Shown here: piece after piece, positions 1 through 10,790 of the stretch
How the letters are laid out: every line of letters begins with the position of its first letter
Position numbering within the stretch: position 1 is the stretch's first letter
Made by a program: the position numbers and the translations under genes
Assembly: GCA_963556145.1 (NCBI GenBank)
Contig: OY744470.1
Location: forward strand, 2,976,001 to 3,040,000
Source of the DNA: Hygrocybe punicea
Lineage: Eukaryota > Basidiomycota > Agaricomycetes > Agaricales > Hygrophoraceae
DNA: 64,000 nucleotides
Direction: 5' to 3'
The notes under the pieces: model-generated
What the model was told of the DNA's origin: nothing
The model's database searches: none
Seen by the model: the letters and a program-made list of their open reading frames with translations, nothing else

Positions 1-390
1 GATCGTCGTCGTCGTCTCCGTCGTCCTGTCGTCTCTTCGCTGGCCGTCTCCGTCCCCGTCGTCTTCCCTGGCTGGCCGTCTGTGCCCTCATCGCCTCTGT
101 CCTCGTCGTTGCCTGCCATCCGCCGTTTCGGCCCTTCAGTTTGGCGTTGACGTGACGTGGCGCGGGCAAGCGTGTTGCGGTCCATTCCCGGCACGGCAAT
201 GAGAAAGTTCTACATAAAAACAACAATATTAGCTAGCATAGTAATGGATAATAAATTTGAGAAATCTACTTACCTTCTACTTGATTTTGCTGCTGCTGTT
301 TTCGTGGACGCATCGTGGAGTACGCGACGAATCGCCGACGATTGAACGCACGCCGGAGGTTGCCGATTGCCCAAACGGGTGCGAGTTGCC
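1..390 (-). repeat. Low-complexity exon-intron module, left arm of a divergent inverted pair
   Basis: Read on the minus strand this stretch is a near copy of 1096-1590 on the plus strand: a GGCAACTCG...CCCGTTTGGG...ATCGGCAAC block (about 346-388), a CAGCAGCAAAATCAAG-type segment, an intron-like segment (about 273-210, GTAAGT to TTTATGTAG), then a GACGAGG/GACGACGA-rich tract that runs off the window start. It has no recognisable protein domain. The two arms point away from each other around a 0.7 kb spacer, so they are either two divergent copies of one gene-like module or the long terminal repeats of one element. Confidence 0.6.
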
Positions 391-1095
391 TTATATGTAA
401 GCATGATCTGACTTTTCTCAATGTTATTGCATAGAGCACAACAACTTTGTAACACATTTAAGACCATGAGGGGATAGAAGTAGCCTATAACTACATCCTC
501 CCCAAATTTTGTATTTTATTATGGCCTACATAGAGAGATATTTATGATTCATTGATACCTCCCTGCCAATTTCAGACCCTTAAAGTGCAACTTTACCAAT
601 ATTGCTCTGAAAAATATGAAAATAATTGTGAAACTACTATGTAAAGTATCTATTGTATTGATGATCAGTGCCTGGCGCTTGGTGGTCCCAGAAATCTGTT
701 GTAGCCAAGAAATGAAAGGTTCAGAGTAAAGCTGAAGTTTGGACTCGGTTGATGGGTCAGCCACAATGCACAATTCTGTGCATTTGCTTGGCTGCAACAA
801 AGGTCCTGGTCCACCAACAATCAGGCACTTATGTGTACCACAATGAGTACTTCTTCAAGTACTCCTTAGATTAATTTCAGATTTTTAAGACAAAGTTAGA
901 TCATTAAGGGTCCAATTCTGGCAGAGGAATGGAATAAATGGTGAATAGCTCTTTACGCAGGGCCGAATAAAATACAAAATTTAACATGAGGGTAGGTATA
1001 CTATATTTACATCTTTTGAGGATCTGACTTTGGGTATGCATGCATTGTTGTGCATGCCAGAAGATTCAAAAGCTTCAGCCACACATCCATGTTTG
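391..1095. other. Spacer between the two inverted arms; no gene seen
   Basis: AT-rich DNA with short ORFs only, none with a recognisable domain. It sits between the divergently oriented modules and could be a shared promoter or the inside of a terminal-inverted-repeat element. Nothing in the sequence decides between these. Confidence 0.5.
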
Positions 1096-2110
1096 GCAAC
1101 TCGAACCCGTTTGGGAAATCGGCAACTGCCGGTTGGCTTTCACGCGACTTCAAACGACTCGTTTTCAACAACGCGTCAACAACAGGAACGCGTCAACAAC
1201 AGGAAACGGGTGCAGAAGAGCACCCAAGGTAATGTCTTTTTTGAATTTTTTGTGAGTTGTATGCTAATGTTTATAATGATTGCAGCTACACCCACGACAA
1301 ACACAGGCGAACCCAACACCAGCCCAGAAAACAACGCCACGGCCACCCCAGCAAACAGAACGGATGCCGATGAAAACGGCCACGGAAACGAGGCCGCGAG
1401 GCCGGGTACGAGGATGCGCCAACGACCGAGACAGACGTCCGAGACAACCACAGCGGCAACGACGAGGACAGAGACGACGAGGGCAGAGACGGCCAGCCAG
1501 GGGACGACGACGGGACGGAGACGGCCAGCGAGAGGACAACAGGACGACGGAGACGACAGGACGAGGGAGACGACGACGACGATCCAGCGGACGACGAGGA
1601 CTACGGGGGATGACGACGACAACGAGGACGATGACGACGACGAGGGGAACGACGGGAACGGGAACGACAGGGACCGGAACGCGGAGACGGGGACGATGGG
1701 GACGGGGACGACGGGGACGGGGACGGCGGGGACGGGGACGACGGAGACGTAGACGAAGACGACGAGGACGAGGGGAACGCAACGGGTACGTACATCCCAC
1801 TCTCCGCCCACTCCTCCCTCTCCTCCTCCCTCTCCTCCTCCCTCTCCCTCTCCCTCTCCCTCTCCCTCTCCCTCTCCCTGCTGCCCTTGCCTCCTGCCTT
1901 CCCACCTTCCCACTTCTCCCACTCCCACTCCCTTCTCCCACTCCCACCTTCCTCCACTCCCACTCCCACCTTCCTCCCACTCCACACCCACCTTCCTCCC
2001 ACTCCCACTCCCACCTTCCTCCCACTCCACACCCACCTTCCTCCCACACCCACACCCACCTTCCTCCCACACCCACACCCTTCCTCCCAGTCCACACCCA
2101 CCTTCCTCTC
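1096..2110 (+). repeat. Low-complexity exon-intron module, right arm, with GAC/GGGGACG and CT-rich tracts
   Basis: This begins with the same GGCAACTCG / CCGTTTGGGAA / ATCGGCAAC block as the left arm, then AACAACAGGAACGCG repeats, an intron-like segment (about 1229-1285, GTAATG to GATTGCAG), a long GACGACGA-rich tract to about 1755, and pyrimidine microsatellites (CCCTCT repeats, then CTTCCTCCCACTCC repeats) to 2110. ORFs of 166-300 residues exist in five of the six frames here and consist only of Thr/Asp/Gly/Arg or Pro/His/Thr repeats. That is expected from base composition, not evidence of coding. Confidence 0.6.
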
Positions 2111-2560
2111 ACCTGCCTCCTGCCCTTTACTATTTAATTATGTATTTTAATAATCATTAAATGTATGTGTCTATTTTAAGTAATAGTAAGGTTATATATA
2201 TTGATTCCAATAGAGAATTGAGCAATATTAAATAGAAAAGCACAATATTCCAAGTGGGGTAATTTCTGGTTTTGCCATAGATTGGCATTGGGGATAAGTA
2301 GCTCCTGTAATGGCTGATGGCTGATAGTAAAAGTAAGATATTGTGCAGTGTCAAAATAATAATTGTGTAATTTTGCTATTCCCTGTGCTGTTAATAATTG
2401 CATTCAAATTATATTACATCGTACATTTATGTGAAGTACAGATTGAAACATTTTGATTACTTTATATATATGGCAGGTTCTGAATAAATATTGGTTTGAG
2501 CTGTTGTGAGCTCTGTCAATGTTGTCAACATTAAATACATGCAGGCAGAGTGGGATGTGG
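2111..2560. other. AT-rich spacer, no gene seen
   Basis: AT-rich DNA between the pyrimidine microsatellite and the GGTCAACC minisatellite. No coding potential or family similarity was recognised. Confidence 0.5.
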
Positions 2561-3560
2561 CTGGGCCCATGTCAAAGCAAAAGCGGGCTCCTGGTCAACC
2601 TAATCCTGCAGTGAGAGCTGGGCCAGGGTCAACCTTATTCTGCAGCAAGAGCAGGGCCATGTCAACCCAATGCTGGAGCAATGGCCAGACCCTCATGAAT
2701 CCAAACCTGCGACATGGGTGGGTCTGGGGTCAATGCAATGCTACAGGACAGGCTGGACCCCAATCAACCTACCCTACAGTGAGTGCTGGATGTGGGTCAA
2801 CAAAGTGCTGCAGCAAGAGCTGGACCCTGGTCAACACAAGCCCTGCAGCAAGTGCTGGACCCAGGTCAACCCAGTGCTGCAGCAATAGCTGGAGCCCGGT
2901 CAACCCAAGCCTGCAGGAAGAGTGGGACCTGGGTCAACCCAAGCCCCGCAGCAAGTGCTGGACCCCGGTCAACCTGGTGCTGCAGCAATATCTAGACCCT
3001 GGTCAACCCCAGCCCGGCAGCGAGTGCTGGATCTGGGTCAACCAGTGCTGCAGCAATATCTGGACCCCGGTCAACCTGGTGCTGCAGCAATAGCTGGACC
3101 CAGGTCAACCCAAGCCCTGCAGCAAGTGCTGGATCTGGGTCAACCTGGTGCCACAGCAATATCTGGACCCCGGTCAACCCAGTGCTGCAGCAATAGCTGA
3201 ACCCTGGTAAACCCGGTGCTGCAGCAATACCTGGACCCCAGCCACCCCACCCTGCAGGAAGTGCTGGGCCTGGGTCAACCCAGTGCTGCAGCAACAGCTG
3301 GACCCAGGTCAACCCAAGCCTGCAGCAAGAGCTGGTCCACGGTCAACCCAGGTCAACCCACGTTGCTTGCACAGCTGGACCTGGGTCAACCCAACCTTCC
3401 CAGAATAGCTGTCCTGGGTTAACCTACCCCATGGCAGAGCTGACACTGGGTTGACCCACCCTGCCACCCTTGACCAGCAAGAGCTGTACCTGGGTCAACC
3501 TACCACCCCACATTTCCCCAGCAAGAGCTGTCTCTTGGGTTAACCTACCCCCCCAGCAAG
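2561..3560 (+). repeat. Tandem minisatellite, ~36-bp unit
   Basis: About 1 kb of imperfect head-to-tail copies of a unit of roughly 36 bp, combining AGCTGGACCC, GGTCAACCC and CTGCAGCAAGT. Copies are most regular between about 2810 and 3350 and decay toward both ends. Translations of every frame give repeats such as QQVLDPGQP, so the ORFs over it are by-products. It directly abuts the truncated 5' side of the KDZ transposase fragment. It is not a CRISPR array, because units are adjacent and variable without unique spacers. Confidence 0.85.
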
Positions 3561-3644
3561 CAACTGCGCTATGTGTACCTACCTTTTGCAACTATATCTG
3601 CGATTGGGTTAACCAAAACGACTGGGTCTACTGTGGTAGAGACG

Positions 3645-4834
3645 ATGGAAATGGAGTACTACCAGAAGCTGGTGAATCTCCGTGCTAGTGAGTAAGTCCT
3701 TGCACATCACAATCCAACATCAGTAACCCCTTGTAGGACAACTCTGGAGGCTGCTCATCAAGTCTGGATCATCAGTACCCCCAATTCAATGCCCATCCGC
3801 GACATGATGCAGTCTACGGAGACTGCCCGCCGTCATGCCCTTGAAACTCAGGACTGGGATCTGCTCGTCGTGCAAGATCTTGAGAGAAAGCTCAACATCG
3901 TACATCATTGGGAACCTGGCTCTTCCGAGTGGCTTTGCACGGCACAGTTGGTTGTGATGCGGTGGTACCAGCGTAGCCTGGATTCATTGGAGGGGTTAAT
4001 AGTTGCAAGGATGTTTGAGCTCACGAAAATGAACATGTCACAAACTGGTGAGTAGTCGACACTTATTCCCTTAGTTGACTAAGGGTCTCTGTAGGTTACA
4101 AACTACGGACACACATCATGAAGGCTTTGCAAGCACATTCTCAGGCCATCCGTGCAGCTCTTGATAAATACAATGCGGCTGCAATAGCCCTAACCCCACC
4201 TCGCCAAGAACTATCATGGACCAACGTTGTCGAGTACGCCTTTTTGGCGGACTTTGACCTCCTCCGTAGCACTCGCCAAGATGTTCGTGAACGGCCATGG
4301 GCAAGACCAGCTGGTCGCATCGCCATGGATCAATACTTCAAGATTGGCCATGCTAGGGAAGAAATTGAGTATCTCAATCGTGAGATTCGTCGAGTAGTCA
4401 CGTCCATACAGGACGAGGGCCAATTTATGCAAATGAAAGAAGACGAAGTTCGCAAGACTGATGTAGGTCTGGCTCACCAGATACATCTGCATTACATGGA
4501 ACGCGGCCGCTTCAATGTGGCTCATCTGCGCCAATTCCAACAGATCTCTCGTCTTGACGGTTTCACTGGTAATATTCAACCTGGAACACATCTCAATGCT
4601 ACGTGTGTACAACCCTTCACTCCTGTGCGCCCCAGTGCTGACTGAGTCTTGAGTGTCAGAGCATGTCGTGATGCTGGCCCCGGAGGTGATGCCCCGCCTG
4701 AGGATTCCATGATTGAGACAGGGAGCCAGGTTGATCAAGGGGATGATAATGAGGATGGCTGGGTTGAGGAGGATGAGGAGGATGAGGAGCTGGTGGCAGC
4801 CCTCAACGCCGTGTTGCAGCTGTCTGGGGATTAA
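3645..4834 (+). pseudogene. KDZ transposase, C-terminal fragment
   Basis: Three exons joined by short introns read as the end of a Kyakuja-Dileera-Zisupton transposase. Exon 1 has MEMEYYQKLVNLRA, exon 2 runs from about 3737 to 4048 (WDLLVVQDLERKL, RWYQRSLDSLEGLIVARMF), and exon 3 starts about 4094 (YKLRTHIMKALQAHSQAIR, VVEYAFLADFDLLR, ERPWARPAGRIAMDQYF, FTGNIQPG). The family normally has several hundred more N-terminal residues with the catalytic core; here coding similarity stops at the minisatellite. An in-frame TGA at 4643-4645 separates the body from an acidic tail (DDNEDGWVEEDEEDEELV to 4834) in the same frame, typical of KDZ C-termini. The copy is therefore truncated and broken, and not expected to be active. 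Confidence 0.85.
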
Positions 4835-5149
4835 ATACATGTATTGCACTACTACTACTATGTACTTGTATTTTCTCTGGTGTTCAGAATGGCAGGGAGT
4901 TCCCACTGCTATAGTACAGAAAAATGTTGAGCTCAATGTTTGGGACAACAAGCTTGATGTTCGGGACATTGAGCGCGAAGGCGGGTGGTTGCCCAAGAGG
5001 TAGTTGCCTAATGTGGAAGCTCAGGGCAGAACAGTGAGCGCGTCAGCCAACTGCCAGAATAGGTTGTGCCAACAATGACCAAACATCCTGATACAGTACA
5101 TGACAGTGAGCTATGAAAATATACACTAAGTTTTTCCGAGGTATATGGC
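4835..5149. other. Spacer between the KDZ fragment and the inverted-repeat arm
   Basis: Non-coding AT-rich sequence following the KDZ tail. No promoter, RNA or family motif was recognised. Confidence 0.4.
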
Positions 5150-6203
5150 AACAGGGACTGGTCAGCCCTAAAAATGGAATGAGATAAGCATGCCATTCAC
5201 ACTTCCGACGCAGCATTGCATTAGGACCCAGGACACTACTCCTCTATCAATTAGTTTAGATATTCCTATGCCTGTTGGCGACAGTGGGCTTGCCCAGTAT
5301 CTTTTTCATACTTTTTCATACTATATATATTATATATTCATCAATAATAGACTACGATACATGATAAACTGAGTGGAAAGGATAAAATGGGTGGGGTACA
5401 GTTGAAACCACTAAGAAAGGTGAGGTAGCATGGTAATAGGATTTAGCAAGGGTAGCAGGATGTACCTGAGGGGCAGGGGGTAGCGGAACACACCCAGGAG
5501 TAGCGGGATGTGCCCAAGGGGCAGCAGGGTAGCGGGACAGACCTGAGGGGCTGTGGGGGTAGCAGGACATGCACAGGGGGCAGCAGAGGGTAGCGGGGGT
5601 GATGGGACGTACCTGCAAAGTGGCGAAGTGAAGGTGAGAGGGGCCCGCAGGTCAGGGCACTCTGAGGGGTCGGGGAGTGGTAGGAGGGTACTTACTCGGG
5701 TGATTTGGCCCAGTTCCATCGTCAGAGACAATGGCCTTGCCCGCGATATCCTTACCCCCATCCGAGGCAGCCCATCGTCATCGTTGTTGCTCCTGTCGTC
5801 GTCGTCCGCTTCTGCATTCGTTGTCGTTGCTGCCGCCAGTTCCTGGCCCCGGCACCCTTGCCCCCACCCGAGGCGGCCCACCGTCATCGTCGTTGCTGCT
5901 GCCGTCCGCTTCTACTTTCGTTATCGTTGCTGCCATCGGTTTCTGGCCTCGGCATCCTTGCCCCCATCCGAGGCGGCCCATCGTCATTGTCGTTGCTGCT
6001 GCCGTCCACTTCTGACTTCGTTGTCGTTGTTGCTGTCGGTTTCTGGCCTTGGCATCCTTGCCCCATCCGAGGCGCGGCCCATCATCATCGTCATTGCTGC
6101 TGCCGTCTGCTTCTGAATTTGTTGTCGTTGCTGCCGTTGGTTTCTGTCCTCAGCATCCTTACCCCCATCCGAGGCGGACTACAGTAGTTCACTCTGCAAT
6201 GGA
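5150..6203 (+). repeat. ~1 kb inverted repeat, left arm
   Basis: This arm is repeated in reverse complement at 17388-18341. Outer ends match from TATGGCAACAGGGACTGG inward, and inner ends match to the CTGCAATGGAG block. Shared landmarks include the CTCCTCTATCAATTAG block, the TATATATTATATATTCATC stretch, a run of GTAGCGGGA-type repeats and the ~105-bp tandem array at about 5735-6170. Identity is high by eye, with scattered substitutions and small indels. Long ORFs over it are repeat translations. The arms enclose about 11.2 kb of other elements and two gene models. Confidence 0.85.
5735..6170 (+). repeat. ~105-bp tandem array inside the left arm
   Basis: About four copies of a unit containing CATCCGAGGCGGCCCATC, GTCGTTGCTGCTGCCGTCC and TTTCTGGCCTCGGCATCC. 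The same array is present in reverse complement in the right arm (about 17400-17740). Copies differ by substitutions and small insertions. Confidence 0.8.
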
Positions 6204-6243
6204 GTCGGTTATGGAACAGGCGTGAGTTTTTCCGTCCGCTTTC

Positions 6244-7439
6244 TAGTGTTGCCGTAGTTCGGTTCCGAACCTAGCCGAACCCGGTTCAAACCCCGAACCG
6301 AACCCTAGGTTCAGTCTGAGTTCAGCCAAGTGCTGAACCGGACCGCGGGTTCAGTTCCGGGTTTCAAGGCCCACCGGATTTCCTGAACGGCTCCAAACCG
6401 CGTCCAAACCACAAACGCAGCTATTTTTACGGTATTTATTTCATTTGTTTTTCGTATTTCTTTACTTACTATTTCGTGTTAAATGGTATCATGTGACCGG
6501 CTGTGACCGTGTAGCTTTCACGCAACACAACATCAACACGCAACACAACATCAACACTCAACGCGAAGGTCAGTTTCAAGCTTTTCTTAACTTTACTAAT
6601 GTCATTTGCGACAGGGAACTCGACCGCGACCACGTCGCGGCCACACCCATCTTGGCACAAGATAGATGCCAACGCCATCCCAATGCCAATGGACACGCGA
6701 CAGCTGCAACACCACCACCACCACCACCACCACCACCACCACCACCACCACCAGCGGCGGCAACAACAACGGCAACCACAACCACAACGGCCAGCAGCAG
6801 CAGCAGCAATGCCGGCAGCAGCAGCAGCAGCAGTGGCAACAGCAACGGCAATGGCAGCGGCAGCAGCAACGGCCACAACAGCAGCGGCAGCAGTGGCAGC
6901 AGCAACGGCGACGGCAGCAACAATGACAGCAGTGACGGCAGCAGCAGTATCAGCAGCAATGACGGCAACAGCAGCAACGGCGGCAACAGCAGCAGCACCA
7001 CGGCAATGGCAGCAGCAGCAACGGCGGCAACAGCAGCAACGGCGGCAACAGCAGCAGCGCCACAGCACTGGCAGCAGCAGCAACAGCAGCAACAGCAGCG
7101 GCAGCAGCAGCAGCAGCAACAATGCCAACGGCCGCAGCAACAGCAGCAATGCGACGGCAGCAGCAGCACCGGACGGCTCCCCCGCAGCCCAACTACCTCG
7201 CGAAGTGTAGCGCCGTATCAATTTATACGTGCCTGCCATTCGCGAGGAGAACGGAGCTCACGGGGTGAGCCAACCTCGGTCTGGGTTCAGACCGCGTCTG
7301 AACCCAGACCGAACGCGGTGAGACGGTTCAATGCCGTCCAGGTCCAGGTTTGGCCATGCGCCAAACCGGACCTGAAGTTCAGTTTGCGGTTCCGCCAAAA
7401 AGGCTCGGAACTGGACCGAACTGAACTTCGGCAACACTA
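6244..7439 (+). mobile_element. hAT-like non-autonomous element with an internal CAG/CCA microsatellite
   Basis: The ends are inverted repeats starting TAGTGTTGCCG followed by AGTTCGGTTC / AAGTTCAGTTCGG. The element is bracketed by a perfect 8-bp direct repeat CCGCTTTC (6236-6243 and 7440-7447), the target duplication length of the hAT superfamily. Subterminal DNA is full of GGTTC/GAACC repeats (GAACCCGGTTC, CTGAACCGGACC). The centre (about 6700-7170) is a CCA then CAG/CAA microsatellite. The 335-residue ORF here encodes homopolymeric Ser/Ala/Gln/Thr/Pro and no transposase, so the element depends on a transposase elsewhere if mobile. Confidence 0.85.
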
Positions 7440-7447
7440 CCGCTTTC

Positions 7448-7990
7448 ACTAATAGATGCACTCACTATGGTTTCAAAAAGTGTGGCATGGTGCGCTAGTT
7501 TTCTGCTTAGAGTGACCGTCATGACAATTGCTAAGTCGCTTTGTAATGACAATGATGTTTGTACATTATTTGGACAGACTGCTTGGACAGTGCGCCCAAA
7601 TAAACAAACGGATTAGGAAAGGGCGACACACAATTTTATATGGACGATTTTAAATAATGTTAGATGACACGACAAAGGAATGACTACGGCAATTATCGTG
7701 AAAATGAGTCCAAATGAGTGAGTGTCATAGCAGACAGGGCAATGAAATAACCAGGGTATAGTGCACCGAAAGGAGGTCCAAAATGATGATTCCGGAGCAT
7801 GGTCAATGGCCGCAAATTGGCCGCAATTCTGTCTGGATGCTGTCAAAACAAGTTTGAGTTCTTTTCCGACACAGCAAGGGTACGAACTCACATTATTAGT
7901 GGGAATCACCATTAGGTGGTTTGGCTAGGATGAATGGATATAGCTGAGATCGACATTTCGCGAGTTTCAAGGCCTGGTTCAATTAAGACT
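7448..7990. other. Spacer between two elements, no gene seen
   Basis: Moderately AT-rich DNA with one 99-residue minus-strand ORF that has no recognisable domain. Probably non-coding. Confidence 0.4.
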
Positions 7991-8014
7991 CTACCGGATC
8001 TGGAGAACATCACA

Positions 8015-8255
8015 CTCTACCACGCATTCCTTAGTAGTCCTTAAGGACTCCTCAAGGACTCCTCTGCTAAATTGCAAGGAGTCCTCAAGGAGGCCTTGAT
8101 TTCCTCACCATAGAAACTTTTTCCTTAAGGACTCCTTGGCCCTCCTAAGGACTCCTGACCAAGGAGTGGCTAAGGAGTCCTCAAGGAGTCCTGAGGAGTG
8201 TTCCTCCTCAAGGAGTCCTGAAGGAGTCCTAAGGAGGATTCCTCCCCAAGTAGCA
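8015..8255. repeat. AAGGAGTCCT repeat array (left)
   Basis: More than ten copies of AGGAGTCCT or its complement AGGACTCCT in both orientations. The unit is nearly self-complementary, so the array can form nested hairpins. A similar array lies at 12505-12660. Confidence 0.8.
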
Positions 8256-8459
8256 TTCCCCGAAGTTCTCATTACATATTTATTTATTATTATTATTGTT
8301 AGTACTAACTACTATTATTTAATGAGGCGGTATGCCCCAAATTAGATAGCGGATTGTGGCAGGTTTATATACCTTTATTTGGTGCACGGACCATTTGTGG
8401 AAACACGTCAACAAACGAGGTCACATGACAATCAACAACCTCGCGTCTCACCACCCAAC

Positions 8460-8470
8460 GCCCCACACCA

Positions 8471-8509
<39 letters not shown>

Positions 8510-9330
8510 TTCATGACGCGGACGAACGCAGGTGGCCACGGAGGGGGTGGTTGTGCCCACCCCCGCCTCAGTATGTTTTTTTAATTTTTTAATTTTTATA
8601 TTCTGTTACTGACTATTTCCTACGAGGTCCACGCCCATGCCCACGGGAACGAGAATGAGAACGAGAACGCGGACGGGAACGCAACCGGGAACGAGAACGG
8701 GGGAACGGGCACGGAGGGGGTGGTGATGTGCCTACCCCTCATCAGTATGTTTTTTGAATTTTTGAATTTTTATATTCTTGTTACTGACCATTACCTACGA
8801 CGTCCACGAGAACGGGAACGCAACGGGAACGGGAACGGGAACGGGAACGGGAACGGGAACGGGAACGGGAGCGGGAACCAGAACCAGCAACAGCAACTTC
8901 ACGCGGACGAATGCAGGCGGCCACGGCGGGGGTGGTAATGTGCCCACCCCCGCATCGGTATGTTTTTTATTGATGTTTTCATTTTATATTGTGTTACTGA
9001 CTATTACCCACGACGCCTGCGCCCACGGCGAGGGACAGCCAATGGCCAGCAACGACCCCCAGACCACCGCGATGCGAACAAACGGGGAGACGGGAACGAC
9101 GGGAAAGGGGAAGGAGGCCGGACCCAACGGCAACACCCAGCGCAACAGCAGCAGCGACCACCGTGGCAACAGCAGCAGCAGCAACAATGCGGCCGCAACA
9201 GCTGCAATGGCGACGGCGGCAGCAGCAACAGACAACGGCAGCAGCCCAACGGCAACGGCAGCAGCAGCAGCAACGCACGGGCGACGGCGGCAGCAGCAGC
9301 AGCGGTGACAACGGCAGCAGCGGCACGACA
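8460..9330 (+). repeat. Triplicated intron-like module with CAGCAA and GGGAACG microsatellites
   Basis: A module of GACGAACGCAGG...GGCCACGG...GGGGGTGG...CCCACCCCC followed by an intron-like segment (GTATGTTTTT...TTACTGAC...CCTACGA) occurs three times, with the intron-like parts starting about 8571, 8745 and 8958. Between copies the sequence is GGGAACG/GAACGAG microsatellite, and CAACAG/CAGCAG runs follow to 9330. Only the first copy keeps an AG at the expected acceptor (TACGAG); the others read TACGAC. The overall design (CAN-rich tract, short intron, GAACG/GACG tract) resembles the modules at 1-400 and 1096-1800. Confidence 0.6.
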
Positions 9331-10382
9331 ACGGCAGCAACAGGCGGCGGTCCCCCTCTATCCTTTCCCCTTCCCCCTTCCTTTCCCTCTCCCTTCCCCC
9401 TTCTGTCTCCCTTCCCCTCTCCCTTCCCCTCTTCCTCCTTCCCCTCTCCTTTTCTCTCCTTTTCCTCCTTCTCTCCTTTGCCCATTCTTCCTCCCTATTC
9501 CCCCTCTATTTTTTCTACTCCTGTATTAGTTTTAATTGTTCAATTAATTTGTGAAATATTAAGAATTCTTTGATTTAAAGTCATTAATATTTAAAACAAA
9601 TCAGCTATTATATGGCAACTGTGTCTGTGGAGTGAAAAGGTAAGAACTGACCTTCAATCCTGTTCAGGACTTTACATGCTCTCCTTTGAACACTACCAGT
9701 CCTTTGAACACCCTAATAGAATTGATTCTGTACTGATTTCTACTGCTAAAAAGTGTTCTAATTCCTTCAGTGCATCATCCGAACCTATGTGGATATTGAT
9801 TTTTATTCAGAACCACCAATAAAATTAGAAACTGAATATTCACAAAGCAGAGAGAAATCTGATCACTCCTTGAACACTAATGTTTTGATCATAAAACATT
9901 CAAATACTAACAGATTTCTTCGAAAATTGGTATGAGATGTCTTTAAATATATGAGCAACTTCTGGTCTGCTCAGATTTGGTTCAAGATAATTGGCTACTT
10001 GTGGCATTTTAGGTTAATTTTTTGTGTTCAAAGGAGCCATTGAATACTGTACCTGAATTGTACTAGTAGAATGAGCGGCAAATATATGAAACTATTATAA
10101 AACAGATAACATGCCCATATGACCTCTAAACCAAAGACACAATTGAATGAGAAAAAAGCAAAATAGCCTGTGAACATGGTGGTTTGAAAATTTTGGCATC
10201 ATTCCAATATAATTGCAATTGACTCCTAGCCTTTAAATGATTCATCAGTTCATCCTTGTAGAGTCCATCTTGTGTTCATCTTGTACATGTGGACTAGCTA
10301 AATTTTGAAAAGGACTGAAGGACTGTGAAGGTGAACTGAAGTTGGACTTCATCTGGGTTTGGTACATTTTAGGTGAACTAAA
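9331..10382. other. CT-rich then AT-rich stretch, no gene seen
   Basis: A CCCTTCC-type pyrimidine tract to about 9520 is followed by about 850 bp of AT-rich sequence without a recognisable ORF, repeat family or RNA. It lies inside the candidate 4.7 kb element upstream of the duplicated KDZ-associated fragment. Confidence 0.5.
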
Positions 10383-10790
10383 ATGGATATTGTGGAGATG
10401 GTGGACTCCTACTACATCTCTATTGATCCAAACTTATTGATCAATTGGATTCAACTTGCTATCCAGTTGGATCATGGTCCTAACCATTATACACATTTTG
10501 TGGAGTGGACTCTTACCACTACATTAACCCCCAAGTTAAAGACTCTGGTGCCAAAATGGCATAATCCAGCACCTCTTAAAGAAAAAGAAATGGAACTTAA
10601 GGAGCATTGTGAGTGTGCTTTTAGCACTTGAAAGAAGTGATCTTCTTGGATCCATCTCCAACTCCAATGTATGACTCTGAAAGCATATGAGCAGTGAAAT
10701 ACTCAGTTGTGTAGCTTTGAGTCAATTCTCAACAGAATGATTGTTAATAATAATTTCAACTGGTTTTTGCATACAAGTGATACAAATTTT
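10383..10790 (+). pseudogene. Degenerate partial duplicate of the KDZ-associated gene
   Basis: The translation contains MVDSYYI, KWHNPAPLK and CECAFST, which align in order with VDSYHYIN, KWCNPVPLN and YKRAFNT of the gene at 10791-11993. Downstream nucleotides (about 10675-10775) match the next exon of that gene, including the motif around TTTCAACTGGTT (10756-10767 here, 11818-11829 there). It is a decayed copy of only the 3' part of the gene, placed directly upstream, consistent with an unequal tandem duplication. Stops and indels prevent function. Confidence 0.7.

Noticed and set aside
1030..2137. Overlapping ORFs of 166-300 residues in five of six frames
   Set aside because: All are translations of GACGACGA and CT-rich microsatellites; long open frames in several frames at once are expected from composition.
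2561..3560. CRISPR-like array
   Set aside because: Units are contiguous and variable with no unique spacers, in a eukaryotic context without cas genes.
5553..6187. ORFs of 94-187 residues over the 105-bp array (and their mirror at 17351-17937)
   Set aside because: Repeat-derived, present in several frames and in both arms, with no domain.
6445..7452. 335-residue ORF rich in Ser, Ala, Gln
   Set aside because: Encoded by CAG/CCA microsatellite inside a TIR element; opposite-strand ORFs are equally long.
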